Shown: piece after piece, positions 49,052 through 57,452 of the stretch | Layout: each line of letters opens with the position of its first letter | How positions within the stretch are numbered: position 1 is the first letter of the stretch | Notes under the pieces: generated by a model | What the model was told of the DNA's origin: nothing | Databases searched by the model: none | Seen by the model: the letters and a program-made list of their open reading frames with translations, nothing else | Made by a program: the position numbers and the translations under genes | Assembly: GCF_014644735.1 (NCBI RefSeq) | Contig: NZ_BMKZ01000001.1 | Coordinates: 62,001 to 126,000 of the forward strand | Reading direction: 5' to 3' | DNA: 64,000 bases | From: Caldalkalibacillus thermarum | GTDB taxonomy: Bacteria > Bacillota > Bacilli > Caldalkalibacillales > Caldalkalibacillaceae

Positions 49052-50416
49052 ATGAAGAAACATCCAAGATTGGACCATTCGCCTACCATATTAGACTATT
49101 TAAAATTTGCTCTTCCCTCTCTCATCGGTATCATGTTGTTTATGGTCCCGGTTCGTTATGAAGGTGAAGTGACCATCTTGGTGGCCTTGCTTGCCAAATG
49201 GGCAGAAGGACAATTCCATGACATTCTGCCTGCTTTCATGACCGTTGTGTTTATGCTAACTGCGCTGTTAACAGCGGTAACAAAATGGCTCAAACCGGAA
49301 GCCATTTTAAACCGGCCGTTTTTAAAAGCATTGTTTGATGTCACTTATTTCTGGTTTGTCATGCGCATCCTGGGCGCTGTTTTTGCAGTGATGACCCTGT
49401 ATCAACTGGGGCCCTCCTTTATCTGGTCGGAAGACACCGGCGGACTGGTTTTATACGATCTCGTCCCGGTACTAGCCGCGATTTTTGTCTTTGCCGGTCT
49501 CTTTTTGCCCTTGCTGTTAGGCTTTGGCCTGCTTGAGCTGGTCGGGGCGCTGATGACCAAAATTATGCGTCCTGTGTTTACCCTGCCGGGCCGCTCGTCC
49601 ATTGACTGTTTAACCTCATGGATGGGAGACGGTACGATTGGGGTGCTCTTGACCAGCAAACAGTATGAAGACGGCTATTACACGAAGCGGGAAGCAGCTG
49701 TTATTGCCACCAACTTTTCCGTGGTTTCGATCACTTTCAGTTTGGTGGTGATCAGTTTTATTGATCTTGGTCACCTTTTTGTTCCGTTTTACTTCACCGT
49801 GATTTTGGCGGGAGTGGTGGCTGCCATTATTATGCCTCGCATCCCGCCCTTATCCCGCAAAGAGGACACCTATTATGAGCCTGTAGGCAAGCAGATTGAC
49901 GAAACGATTCCAGAGGGCATGTCCGCCCTGAGATACGGTCTTTTGCAGGCAGCGGCAAAAGCAGGCGAAGTGAAAAGTGTTGGTTCGGTGCTTAAGCGGG
50001 GCGTTCAAAACATTTTAGATATGTGGATCGGTGTTGTGCCGCTGGTCATGGCCCTGGGTACCCTGGCCTTGATTATTGCTGAATTTACCCCGCTGTTTGT
50101 CTACCTGGGTTATCCGTTTGTGCCCATTTTGAGCGTGCTTCAGGTGCCAGATGCAGCTGAAGCGGCCCAAGCCATGGTGGTCGGGTTTGCCGATATGTTT
50201 TTGCCGGCTGTGATTGGAACGGGGATTGAGGATCCCATGACGCGTTTTATCATTGCGTGTGTGTCGGTCACCCAGCTGATTTATATGTCCGAAGTGGGCG
50301 TAATCTTGCTCCGTTCCAAGCTGGATTTAAATTTATTGGATCTGATGATTATCTTCCTGCAACGGACATTGATCACCCTGCCGGTCATTGTGCTGATGGC
50401 CCATCTCATTTTTTAA
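49052..50416 (+). CDS. YjiH-family membrane protein with nucleoside-recognition (Gate) domains
   Basis: 454 residues, about 10-11 membrane segments. Two Gate domains are suggested: the N-terminal region with GLLELVGALMTKIMRPVFTLPGRSSIDCLTSWMGDGTIGV, and the C-terminal region with IGTGIEDPMTRFIIACVSVTQLIYMSEVG. Similar to YjiH; transport substrate not established for the family. Start ATG 49052 lies 13 bases after GGAGG, rather far. Ends before an IS-like hairpin and a bidirectional terminator. Confidence 0.85.
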   Translation: MKKHPRLDHSPTILDYLKFALPSLIGIMLFMVPVRYEGEVTILVALLAKWAEGQFHDILPAFMTVVFMLTALLTAVTKWLKPEAILNRPFLKALFDVTYFWFVMRILGAVFAVMTLYQLGPSFIWSEDTGGLVLYDLVPVLAAIFVFAGLFLPLLLGFGLLELVGALMTKIMRPVFTLPGRSSIDCLTSWMGDGTIGVLLTSKQYEDGYYTKREAAVIATNFSVVSITFSLVVISFIDLGHLFVPFYFTVILAGVVAAIIMPRIPPLSRKEDTYYEPVGKQIDETIPEGMSALRYGLLQAAAKAGEVKSVGSVLKRGVQNILDMWIGVVPLVMALGTLALIIAEFTPLFVYLGYPFVPILSVLQVPDAAEAAQAMVVGFADMFLPAVIGTGIEDPMTRFIIACVSVTQLIYMSEVGVILLRSKLDLNLLDLMIIFLQRTLITLPVIVLMAHLIF

Positions 50417-50433
50417 CTAAATTTAGCAAGAAA

Positions 50434-50470
50434 TCCCCCACCTCTATAGGTGGAGGGAGCATGTCACGTT
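50434..50470 (+). mobile_element. Possible solo end of an IS200/IS605-type element
   Basis: TCCCCCACCT-CTAT-AGGTGGAGGGA (50434-50456) followed by GCATGTCAC resembles the subterminal hairpin plus cleavage-site flank found at the right end of IS200/IS605 and tnpB-only elements. No transposase or tnpB coding sequence is near. It may be a remnant or an unrelated terminator stem. Confidence 0.35.
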
Positions 50471-50482
50471 CATAGCAGTAAA

Positions 50483-50512
50483 AAAGGCGGCTGTTTATGG
50501 CCGCCTTTGTTG
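50483..50512. terminator. Bidirectional terminator between the YjiH-like gene and the ABC/ECF operon
   Basis: AAAGGCGGC (50483-50491) and GCCGCCTTT (50500-50508) form a 9-bp stem with A-rich and T-rich flanks on either side; both genes converge here. Confidence 0.85.
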
Positions 50513-50534
50513 TTTCTAGGGAACTTTTTTCCCG

Positions 50535-51392
50535 TTACAGGCTCCTGTTCCGAATGAAATAGGCCTCTTCCAGGGATGGCTCTACGGGTTGAAAGGAAGG
50601 AGAGGGACGTTGGGAAGCGATGACCCTGATGCTGAAGTGGCCATCCCCTGAAGGTTTGCAGCGAATGACATCTGTTGGAGGGAACTGCTCCAGCTCATTC
50701 GCCTTGATTTTTCCTTCCCAAATACGGCGTACGGTGGGGCACTTCCATTGTTCGGGGGAACCATAAAAACGGACACGCCCCTTATCCATCCACAGCACAT
50801 GATCACAGCAGCCTTCCCACTCTTCGAGGTCATGGCTGACGACAACTGCTGCTCTCTTCCGGCTATAGTTCCGGTTTAAAACTGAGATGACGCGTCTTTT
50901 CTCCATGCTGTCCAGATAGGTTAACGGTTCATCGAGGAACAGAAAATGGGGCCAACCGATGAGGGACTGGGCAATAGCGATTCTTTGCTGCGTGCCTTGG
51001 GACAGGGATTTAATCTTATAGTTTCGGGCAGAGTTAAGTTGAAACAGTTCAATGAGCTCCTCCACCTCTGCTTTTGCTGCTGCTGGCCTTTGCCCTTTCA
51101 GTTCAGCAAGATAAAGAAGCAGACGATGCACAGTCATATCTTGATGCAACTCGATGCCTGTAGGCAGAAACCCAATTTCGGCACGGAGCAGCGGCAAGGG
51201 GCAGTCGGGGACATTGGCATAGATAATACGTCCCTGGTCTGGTTCCAAAACGGTGGCCAGCACATGGAGAAGGGTCGACTTCCCCGCCCCATTCTGTCCA
51301 ACGACGAGGGTGATCCCTGGCTTGATGCTCAGGTGGTCAATACAAAGCTCAAAATGGTTGACTCTTTTGTTTAAAGCATGTACTTCAATCAT
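50535..51392 (-). CDS. ABC transporter ATP-binding protein (last gene of the ECF/ABC operon)
   Basis: 285 residues: Walker A VGQNGAGKSTLLHVLATVL (about 31-49), signature region LSQGTQQRIAIAQSL, where LSQGT replaces the usual LSGGQ, Walker B FLFLDEPLTYLD, H-loop VVSHDLEEWEGC. The C-terminal extension ends EPSLEEAYFIRNRSL, and the other ATPase of the operon ends in a similar phrase (SPSLEEGYMAL), suggesting the two pair as a heterodimer or arose by duplication. Gap to the preceding gene is 75 bases. Confidence 0.88.
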   Translation of the reverse strand: MIEVHALNKRVNHFELCIDHLSIKPGITLVVGQNGAGKSTLLHVLATVLEPDQGRIIYANVPDCPLPLLRAEIGFLPTGIELHQDMTVHRLLLYLAELKGQRPAAAKAEVEELIELFQLNSARNYKIKSLSQGTQQRIAIAQSLIGWPHFLFLDEPLTYLDSMEKRRVISVLNRNYSRKRAAVVVSHDLEEWEGCCDHVLWMDKGRVRFYGSPEQWKCPTVRRIWEGKIKANELEQFPPTDVIRCKPSGDGHFSIRVIASQRPSPSFQPVEPSLEEAYFIRNRSL

Positions 51393-51467
51393 AGCCTGGT
51401 GCTCCTCACATCCGGTTTAACTAAATTTCCAGCACAAACTCAAAAGGTTGGTATAGAGTGGGACAGT

Positions 51468-52289
51468 TTAATCTAACAACAAATGGTTAAACCTGTACTG
51501 GGTCAAACCCCGCTTATAAGCCAGCCATAGTAATCCGATGCCAGCGATCAATAAGCAGACATGTCCTGCGACCAACAGTGCTTCCCACTTAACAGGATCA
51601 TTTATCAGGTAGGGATGGGCTGCCAAAGCGGCCCATAATATAAAAGCAACTGTAAATCCGGTCTTTATCCCTTTCCAAAACAGCACGTAAGCCAAGACCC
51701 CAAGTAAGAATAAGGCCGGGGCAATCCAACTTAACAAAAAGGTGTGCAGTGCAAACGCTTCAACCCTAAAAGCCCAGTAGAACGTGCTGATCAAGCCCAA
51801 GCCCAAATTGATGGCCAGCACGATTAACAGACGGCTGTACAGCAACAGGGCCGGCGGATAGGGGGTAATCATTTCCACCAGGCGCATGGCTTTATTCCAG
51901 GTCTGATAGTGATACAATGCGCCGATCAAGACAAACAGCGGGACGAAATGGACAAAAGGTTGATCAATATACAGTAACGATGGGCGGGACGGATCGGAAA
52001 TTAAAGTCAGCATGGCGAAGACAGCGATACTGACTATCCATAAGGGCCACTTACAGATATGCAGCTGGCTCCGGCAAAAGCGCCACAGGGAAGGCCGTTC
52101 TCGATTCAAAGCGTTCTCCTCGTTAAATGTACTACTAGCAGTGTAATCCCTGTCCAACTCTTCCTCCAGATTGATTAACAGACGATGTGTATCGGAAGCT
52201 GAGGCCGGTTTTACTTGATACTTTGACAAAGACTCTGATAAATCCCTTTCCAACTCTTCCAGCTCCCGGTCAAGACATTCTTTGTTCAC
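51468..52289 (-). CDS. Membrane protein, probable anti-sigma factor or sensor partner of the ECF sigma gene
   Basis: 273 residues. A charged cytoplasmic N-terminus (about 1-75, ELEELERDLSESLSKYQVKP) is followed by six or so membrane segments from about residue 80 (WPLWIVSIAVFAMLTLI onward). It begins with GTG 52289 inside the sigma-factor gene (20-base overlap), the usual place of an anti-sigma factor. No zinc-binding ZAS motif (HxxxCxxC) is present, so the role is inferred from position and topology only. It may instead be a transporter subunit used by the following ATPase. Confidence 0.65.
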   Translation of the reverse strand: MNKECLDRELEELERDLSESLSKYQVKPASASDTHRLLINLEEELDRDYTASSTFNEENALNRERPSLWRFCRSQLHICKWPLWIVSIAVFAMLTLISDPSRPSLLYIDQPFVHFVPLFVLIGALYHYQTWNKAMRLVEMITPYPPALLLYSRLLIVLAINLGLGLISTFYWAFRVEAFALHTFLLSWIAPALFLLGVLAYVLFWKGIKTGFTVAFILWAALAAHPYLINDPVKWEALLVAGHVCLLIAGIGLLWLAYKRGLTQYRFNHLLLD

Positions 52290-52842
52290 GCGGTGCTCCC
52301 TCCTTCCCCTCTGCCAATGTGGACTTCAGTGTTTGTAAGGCCCTATATAAATACGTTTTTACAGTGCCAAGGGGGATATGAAGTGTGTCACTAATCTCTT
52401 GCAATTTCAGTTCTTGATAAAACCTTAAGATGACAATCTGTTTTTGAATGTCAGGCAATTCATCCAGCGCCCGGATGATGGCTTGCCGTTCTTCTTGCCG
52501 TTCATAGATTTCGATCACGGAAGGGCGGGGATCTCGTTGTTCGGGAATTTGCTCCAACCCCTTTCTTTCAGCGCGGTAACCAGCGCTCTTCCAGTAATCG
52601 CGGCACAAGTTAAGGGCCACCTGGTAGATCCAGGGCCTGATTTTGGCCGGAGGCTGGCCTTTTTGTACATAGCGGATGATCCGGATGAACGTTTCCTGCA
52701 CCAAATCTTCCGCTTTTTCTGTATCATGCAGCATGCGCTGCAGAAAGCCAAGCAGGGGACTGTGATAACGGTGAACAAAAGCCTCAAATGCAGCTTTATC
52801 TCCATGTTTAAAGGAGCGGATTAATTCTTCATCTGACAGCAT
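52270..52842 (-). CDS. ECF-type RNA polymerase sigma factor
   Basis: 190 residues: sigma region 2 (AFVHRYHSPLLGFLQRMLHDTEKAEDLVQETFIRIIRY, about 25-62), linker, and region 4 helix-turn-helix (LPDIQKQIVILRFYQELKLQEISDTLHIPLGTVKTYLYRAL, about 130-170). The longest frame starts ten codons earlier; ATG 52842 with GAGGGGG 8 bases upstream is used. It lies 16 bases after a permease gene and overlaps the next gene, so it is inside the ABC operon. It probably drives that operon itself, as ECF sigma factors commonly do. Confidence 0.92.
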   Translation of the reverse strand: MLSDEELIRSFKHGDKAAFEAFVHRYHSPLLGFLQRMLHDTEKAEDLVQETFIRIIRYVQKGQPPAKIRPWIYQVALNLCRDYWKSAGYRAERKGLEQIPEQRDPRPSVIEIYERQEERQAIIRALDELPDIQKQIVILRFYQELKLQEISDTLHIPLGTVKTYLYRALQTLKSTLAEGKEGAPREQRMS

Positions 52843-52858
52843 GTGCCATGCCCCCTCC

Positions 52859-53554
52859 CTAATTGAGTTCATCTGTGATGATCCATTTGTGCCGTTGGCT
52901 GGTCCAATACATGGACAATGTCAAGAGCACAACACTGATGGCCACAAGCAACAGACGGTTAACACCAAATGCCGTGTTTTCGGGGATATAAATGGTATAA
53001 AGCGTCAAATACTTTAATATCTCTCCCCGGGACAGCCCCTCCAGTATCCATAGGGAAAATCCTGCGCCCAGTCCCCCATATATTTTCTTGGTGAGTACCA
53101 TGCCAAACAAGGTGAGCATGGCCAGCAAGAGATAAGCCGGAACACTTTGGCTGAATAATTGCAGCCAGGAGATTTCTCCCACATAGGGTGGCTGATCCCG
53201 GTAGGAATACACCAGTGTTTCCATTTTACCAAACGCCCCTAGGTAAACCCAGGTCCAGGCGAGGTGAAATACGGTTATAAACACCATCAACTGCCACATT
53301 TTGCGCAAGATCATCCGTGGCATGGAAACGGGGAACGTGGCATAAATCTCTGAAAAGTAACCGCTCAGCTCCCGCTGGTAAAACATGACCGTCGCCATGA
53401 TGACTACAGGCAGCATAAACGTTTCATTTAAGAAAAACAGGTCACGCGGATAGCGGGAAGTGACAATCAGGGTCACATAGCCCAAATAATAGCTAACTAT
53501 GGCCAGCAGAAAAGGGCCTTTCAATCCTTTTAAGTCCTGAACAACCTCACTCAC
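52859..53554 (-). CDS. ABC-type permease-like membrane protein
   Basis: 231 residues with about six membrane segments (GPFLLAIVSYYLGYVTLIV, MLPVVIMATVMFY, and others), the size and layout of an ABC-2 permease half. GTG 53554 overlaps the preceding stop in a GTGA arrangement; the longer frame from 53587 is excluded. It lies between the large permease and the sigma factor and is likely part of the same exporter. No close family recognised. Confidence 0.75.
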   Translation of the reverse strand: MSEVVQDLKGLKGPFLLAIVSYYLGYVTLIVTSRYPRDLFFLNETFMLPVVIMATVMFYQRELSGYFSEIYATFPVSMPRMILRKMWQLMVFITVFHLAWTWVYLGAFGKMETLVYSYRDQPPYVGEISWLQLFSQSVPAYLLLAMLTLFGMVLTKKIYGGLGAGFSLWILEGLSRGEILKYLTLYTIYIPENTAFGVNRLLLVAISVVLLTLSMYWTSQRHKWIITDELN

Positions 53555-55773
53555 TCGCCCATCACCTGCTTCCATTGTTGCTGCCACTCTTCTAGCTTAA
53601 TGACGGGGTACGGGGTTTCTGAATCGGCTGACACGATACGTGTGTAAAAATACTGCAAAATGTGTTTCAGTTCATTGGTCTTGCCTTGCCTTAAAGCATC
53701 CACCACCATCTTGGTCACCAGTGTATGGTGATCGTAGCTGTCTTCTGTGTCTGGTGGACCCTCAAGGTAAGGTTGGATCCAGAGCATTAATTCTTCATTA
53801 CTAAGCTTAAGCCCATCTTTTAAATATAAATAATAGAAGGCGTCGAGAATGGCCCCGGCAATGCTTTCGTGGTCTATATAGCCTCGAACATCATCATCCT
53901 TAAACAGCCGGTAATAAATCATATCCTTAATCATATACAGTCTCTCCCGCTCATACCGCGCGTCATCAATGAAACCGGGTTGCATATCTTCCCTGAATAT
54001 AAACGCATCATCCCATACTTCAACCGGGGCTGCGTAATATCTTCCCACCCCTAAGGTACCAAAGGGGAGATAAAAAATGGTACGTGAGATGTTCGGCATT
54101 TTCTCAAGCCATTGGCTGAAGTACTGCTCTATATGCTCCATATCCTCCAGAAAAAGATTGATTTCTCCCTCATACACCGGAGAGGATACGACGCTGAATG
54201 CCTGCCCCGCGGGGATCTCCGTCACGTTTCCACCTAACAATGTGACGCCCTCCGCTTCGGCGATATAAAATTGTTGGACATGATTCTGTGGGTCACGGAT
54301 CACTTTGTCAGCGGCTGTGGTAAACACATCCCCTTCAAACTGACTTAACGTAATGGTATATTCTGACGGCACAGGGTTTAGCCCAAGAAAGTCTAGTTGA
54401 ATCGGTTCAGGCGCACGGAGATAATAAGCTGGTTTGTCATTCTTTGTAAAGAACCCCAGGTTAAAAAGGGGCCGTTTTCCAGGTAAAGGGTACCAGGCCA
54501 GATGGGCAGGGAGAAAGACATGCTTCCCTTGGACAAAGCCGTGCATGGTTTCGCGGTAGTGATTAAATCCCCACAAGAATAATCTTCCTGCGTATTCAAT
54601 GCTCATTACCTGCTGTTCGAGTTGTTGATCCAGGACTTCAGGCTGAATCAGCAGCGTGTCACCTTCGCGCTCAAAGTCAACCTCCTTTCCATTCAGCTCA
54701 ACCCTGATGACCTTAAGCAGACGGTTTAAAGTGAAATAGAGGGATGGTTGTTCAGCCACATCAGCCGTTAAAAATGTGAGCGTAGCTGTTCCTTTCAATC
54801 CGTTTTGATGGTGTTGCTCCAGTTGAATGTCGTAAGATTGGATGGCAAAGCCGGGTTGAAAGCGTGTCTCCTCCTCACTGTCAATGGGAATGGAACTCTC
54901 CTGAACAAAAGCATCGTGAATGGCATACCGCTCCTGCCACAGCTGGGCATAGGGGAGGAAAGTCGCTATACTCAACAAAATCGTGGCTACTCCGCATAAT
55001 ATCCAGCCCGTTTCCCGCTGGGCCGGTCTTCTGGTGACCAAAATGACCGTGATCCAAATGATCAGCATCACGGTAAACATGGCCACAAATAAGCGGGACA
55101 GCCAAATCTCTGAGCTTAAAAGCTGCCAGCCCCACACATCATTACTCAAGAGAGAGTCCACTGTAAACTGATTGAGATGGAAGGTCCGCAGAAAATAAAG
55201 TTGGGAATGGGACATCAGAAAAATATCCATAAAGAAAGTGCCAAACATCCAGGCGCAAAAACCGATTAAATAGACGATCCGTGGTCTTATGGCCGCAGCC
55301 AAAAACATGGCCAAAGCCAGTGTCACGGCATAGGACCATTCATATTGCAACACATATTGAGTCAATGCGCTTTCAATGTGGGACCAGGTTACTCCTCTGT
55401 GATAGCCCACACCGCTAAAGACGGCGGCCATGACTAATGTAAAAGTGGATAAATACAGCCATCCTGCCACAAATTTGGCGGTCACTTGCATCAAGGGGGC
55501 TACAGGCCAGGACCCGAGCCAGTCATAGGTGGCCGGGATTGTATCCCTGCGGATGATCAATATCCCGAGTAACATGGCTGCACCCAAGGACATGGTGTGC
55601 CCTAATTTGTGAAAGTCGTAAGCATTTAAAATCAGGTTGTACGGTTTGTAGTCGGGAACGTTGAGCAACTGATGCAGCATCCAAGCGCCAAATAATACCG
55701 GCAAAACCAGGAAGAATCTGTTGCTGAAGATCAGTTTCAACTCCAATTGAAGCTGCCGCCACCATTTACTCAT
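53551..55773 (-). CDS. ABC-2 permease fused to a protease-like (M1-type) extracytoplasmic domain without zinc motif
   Basis: 740 residues. N-terminal about 270 residues: membrane domain with some seven segments (RFFLVLPVLFGAWMLHQLL, LGAAMLLGILIIR, etc.). The remaining about 465 residues are soluble and begin with a beta-rich part (FAIQSYDIQLEQHHQNGLKG, LFLWGFNHYRETMHGFV) that recalls the N-terminal saddle of M1 aminopeptidases; permease-M1 fusions are known in bacteria. I find no HExxH zinc motif anywhere, so this domain is probably non-catalytic. ATG 55773 has GGAGGG 7 bases before it. Overlaps the upstream ATPase by 8 bases and the next permease by 4. Confidence 0.75.
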   Translation of the reverse strand: MSKWWRQLQLELKLIFSNRFFLVLPVLFGAWMLHQLLNVPDYKPYNLILNAYDFHKLGHTMSLGAAMLLGILIIRRDTIPATYDWLGSWPVAPLMQVTAKFVAGWLYLSTFTLVMAAVFSGVGYHRGVTWSHIESALTQYVLQYEWSYAVTLALAMFLAAAIRPRIVYLIGFCAWMFGTFFMDIFLMSHSQLYFLRTFHLNQFTVDSLLSNDVWGWQLLSSEIWLSRLFVAMFTVMLIIWITVILVTRRPAQRETGWILCGVATILLSIATFLPYAQLWQERYAIHDAFVQESSIPIDSEEETRFQPGFAIQSYDIQLEQHHQNGLKGTATLTFLTADVAEQPSLYFTLNRLLKVIRVELNGKEVDFEREGDTLLIQPEVLDQQLEQQVMSIEYAGRLFLWGFNHYRETMHGFVQGKHVFLPAHLAWYPLPGKRPLFNLGFFTKNDKPAYYLRAPEPIQLDFLGLNPVPSEYTITLSQFEGDVFTTAADKVIRDPQNHVQQFYIAEAEGVTLLGGNVTEIPAGQAFSVVSSPVYEGEINLFLEDMEHIEQYFSQWLEKMPNISRTIFYLPFGTLGVGRYYAAPVEVWDDAFIFREDMQPGFIDDARYERERLYMIKDMIYYRLFKDDDVRGYIDHESIAGAILDAFYYLYLKDGLKLSNEELMLWIQPYLEGPPDTEDSYDHHTLVTKMVVDALRQGKTNELKHILQYFYTRIVSADSETPYPVIKLEEWQQQWKQVMGE

Positions 55774-56635
55774 CTGCTTTCCCTCCAATCAAAGCCATAT
55801 AGCCCTCTTCCAGGGAAGGAGAAAGAGGAATGGCTGATGGAGCCGGCTTTTCTCCGGCGATCACTTTGACGCGCACCCCATGATCAGTCCGTCGGGTTGA
55901 GACGATTGGGTATTGGTGATAGCGTTCTAACTCTCTCTCTTCTATTTCAAGTTCCCACACCTTGTCAGCTGCCTGTTGGCGAAGATCTTCCAGGGTACCT
56001 GTGAGGACCACACGTCCCTGGGAGAGAACGGCCAAGGACTGGCAACTGCTCTCAATGTCAGCTACAATGTGAGTGGATAAAATGACGATTCGTTCCATTC
56101 CCAGCCGGGAAATCAAATTGCGGAAGCGGATCCGTTCTTCCGGATCTAACCCGGCAGTGGGCTCATCCACAATCAGGACGGCAGGATCACCTAACAGGGC
56201 CTGGGCGATACCCAATCTTTGCTTCATCCCCCCGGAAAACGTTTTGATTTTTTGACGGGCCGCCTGTTGCAAGTTCACCTCAGCCAGGAGATGTTTAATG
56301 CGGTTTTCTCGTTCTTTTTTCTCCTTAATCCCTTTCATCACCCCTACATAATCCAGAAAGTCATACGCTGTTAATTGGGGATAAATTTGAAAGTGCTGGG
56401 GAAGGTAGCCGATCAGCTTGCGGATCTCATCCGGCTGCTTGGTTAAGGAAATGCCGTGGACGGTAACCTCCCCAGATGTCGGCTTAAGCAGGGTGGCCAA
56501 AATGCGCATCAGCGAGGTTTTTCCAGCCCCATTGGGGCCAAGCAAGCCGAAGATCCCTTTGTCAATGCGGAGGTTAATGTCTCTCAAAGCGACATGTTTT
56601 TTGTATCTTTTGTAAAGACCCTCAATCATGATCAT
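55766..56635 (-). CDS. ABC transporter ATP-binding protein (first gene of the ECF/ABC operon)
   Basis: 289 residues: Walker A GPNGAGKTSLMRILATLL (about 34-51), Q-loop YLPQHFQIYPQLTAYDFLDYVG, signature FSGGMKQRLGIAQALL, Walker B VLIVDEPTAGLDP, H-loop ILSTHIVADIE, then a C-terminal domain typical of ABC-2 exporters. ATG 56635 follows GAGGAG by 9 bases; the first 13 codons of the open frame are excluded. Opens the minus-strand operon that runs to 50535. Confidence 0.9.
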   Translation of the reverse strand: MIMIEGLYKRYKKHVALRDINLRIDKGIFGLLGPNGAGKTSLMRILATLLKPTSGEVTVHGISLTKQPDEIRKLIGYLPQHFQIYPQLTAYDFLDYVGVMKGIKEKKERENRIKHLLAEVNLQQAARQKIKTFSGGMKQRLGIAQALLGDPAVLIVDEPTAGLDPEERIRFRNLISRLGMERIVILSTHIVADIESSCQSLAVLSQGRVVLTGTLEDLRQQAADKVWELEIEERELERYHQYPIVSTRRTDHGVRVKVIAGEKPAPSAIPLSPSLEEGYMALIGGKADE

Positions 56636-56869
56636 GTTCTGCTTCTCCTCTGCTCTGGATTTCCTTGCCGGCAAGTTCTATTACTATCACGAACAAGAGG
56701 GGCAAAAAGTTTTAGTTTTAAAAAAGAAACAGCCAAAAAATTCCCCTTATTCACGCTGTTTATGAAATCGGAAAAAATGGTTTATAAAAATGAAAATTAT
56801 TTATTCACAGAACATTAATGGTAATTTATAATTTAACCTGAATCCAAAAAAGAGAGAAGGGGGATATTT

Positions 56870-57212
56870 GTGGAAGCGTTTATTAATAGGTTTAATGAAG
56901 TTGTGGAAGCTTTTGTTAATGGGCTCAATAATATTATTTGTTTTCTATGGAAGCGTAAGAACGGCAAATCTGGCTTGGGCCATGGGAGACATCGGTGTGG
57001 GAAGCATGGCCTGGTTGAACCTCGTTGCCATCCTGCTGCTGACAAAGCCTGCCCTAAAAGTGTTGAAGGATTACGAAGAACAGAAAAAAGAAGGAAAAGA
57101 TCCTGTGTTTGACCCGGTCAAAGCAGGAATCAGTGATGCCGACTTCTGGGAGAAGGAATATAAGTATGAGGAATTTTCTGCTCCAAATCAGGGCAAATCT
57201 CTTCATTCCTAA
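56870..57212 (+). pseudogene. Internally deleted sodium:alanine/glycine symporter (AGCS family)
   Basis: GTG 56870, 7 bases after AAGGGGG, begins MEAFINRFNEVVEAFVNGLN, an AGCS-type N-terminus. After about 24 codons this frame stops making sense and a second frame, open to 57212, gives the C-terminus of the same family: VFYGSVRTANLAWAMGDIGV, SMAWLNLVAILLLTKPALKV, LKDYEEQKKEGKDPVFDP. Intact AGCS proteins have about 450-500 residues; roughly 350 central residues are missing. The junction is near 56935-56950. Read as a single 114-residue protein from TTG 56868 it would be a coincidence of frame, not a natural protein. Confidence 0.8.
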
Positions 57213-57230
57213 ACATGAAATCCAAAACCA

Positions 57231-57260
57231 AAAAGGGGCAGCTAAACAGCTGTCCTTAAT
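57231..57260 (-). terminator. Hairpin between the AGCS remnant and the small minus-strand ORF
   Basis: AAGGGGCAGCT (57233-57243) pairs with AGCTGTCCTT (57248-57257) with one bulge; T-rich on the minus side, so it most likely serves the minus-strand ORF. Confidence 0.5.
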
Positions 57261-57417
57261 CTTTGTGCGGTTCGTGGGCACTGATCATCCGTTCTTGCGG
57301 CTCCGTATTAATCTCTCCGTTGGCCCGTTTGGGGGCGTTGATGCCCTTCCATGCTCCTCTGCTTTTTCCCCACTTGTTAAACCGATGTGCTAGAATAGAC
57401 AAAAAAATACTTTTCAT
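57256..57417 (-). CDS. Possible 53-residue small protein
   Basis: Minus-strand ATG 57417 gives 53 residues ending GAWKGINAPKRANGEINTEP then QERMISAHEPHKD, a composition that looks coding. A hairpin directly after the stop (57233-57257) is followed on this strand by a T-rich stretch and would make a terminator. There is no clear ribosome binding site. Not recognised. Confidence 0.35.
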   Translation of the reverse strand: MKSIFLSILAHRFNKWGKSRGAWKGINAPKRANGEINTEPQERMISAHEPHKD

Positions 57418-57452
57418 GTGAATAACATAAGTGGAGAGAATGGAGGAAAACC

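Noticed and set aside
53869..54268. Open frames on the plus strand inside the 740-residue permease gene
   Set aside because: Antisense shadows with no initiation signals.
56868..57212. A 114-residue intact membrane protein from TTG 56868
   Set aside because: The RBS fits GTG 56870 in the neighbouring frame, whose N-terminus and this frame's C-terminus belong to the same transporter family; a deletion explains both.
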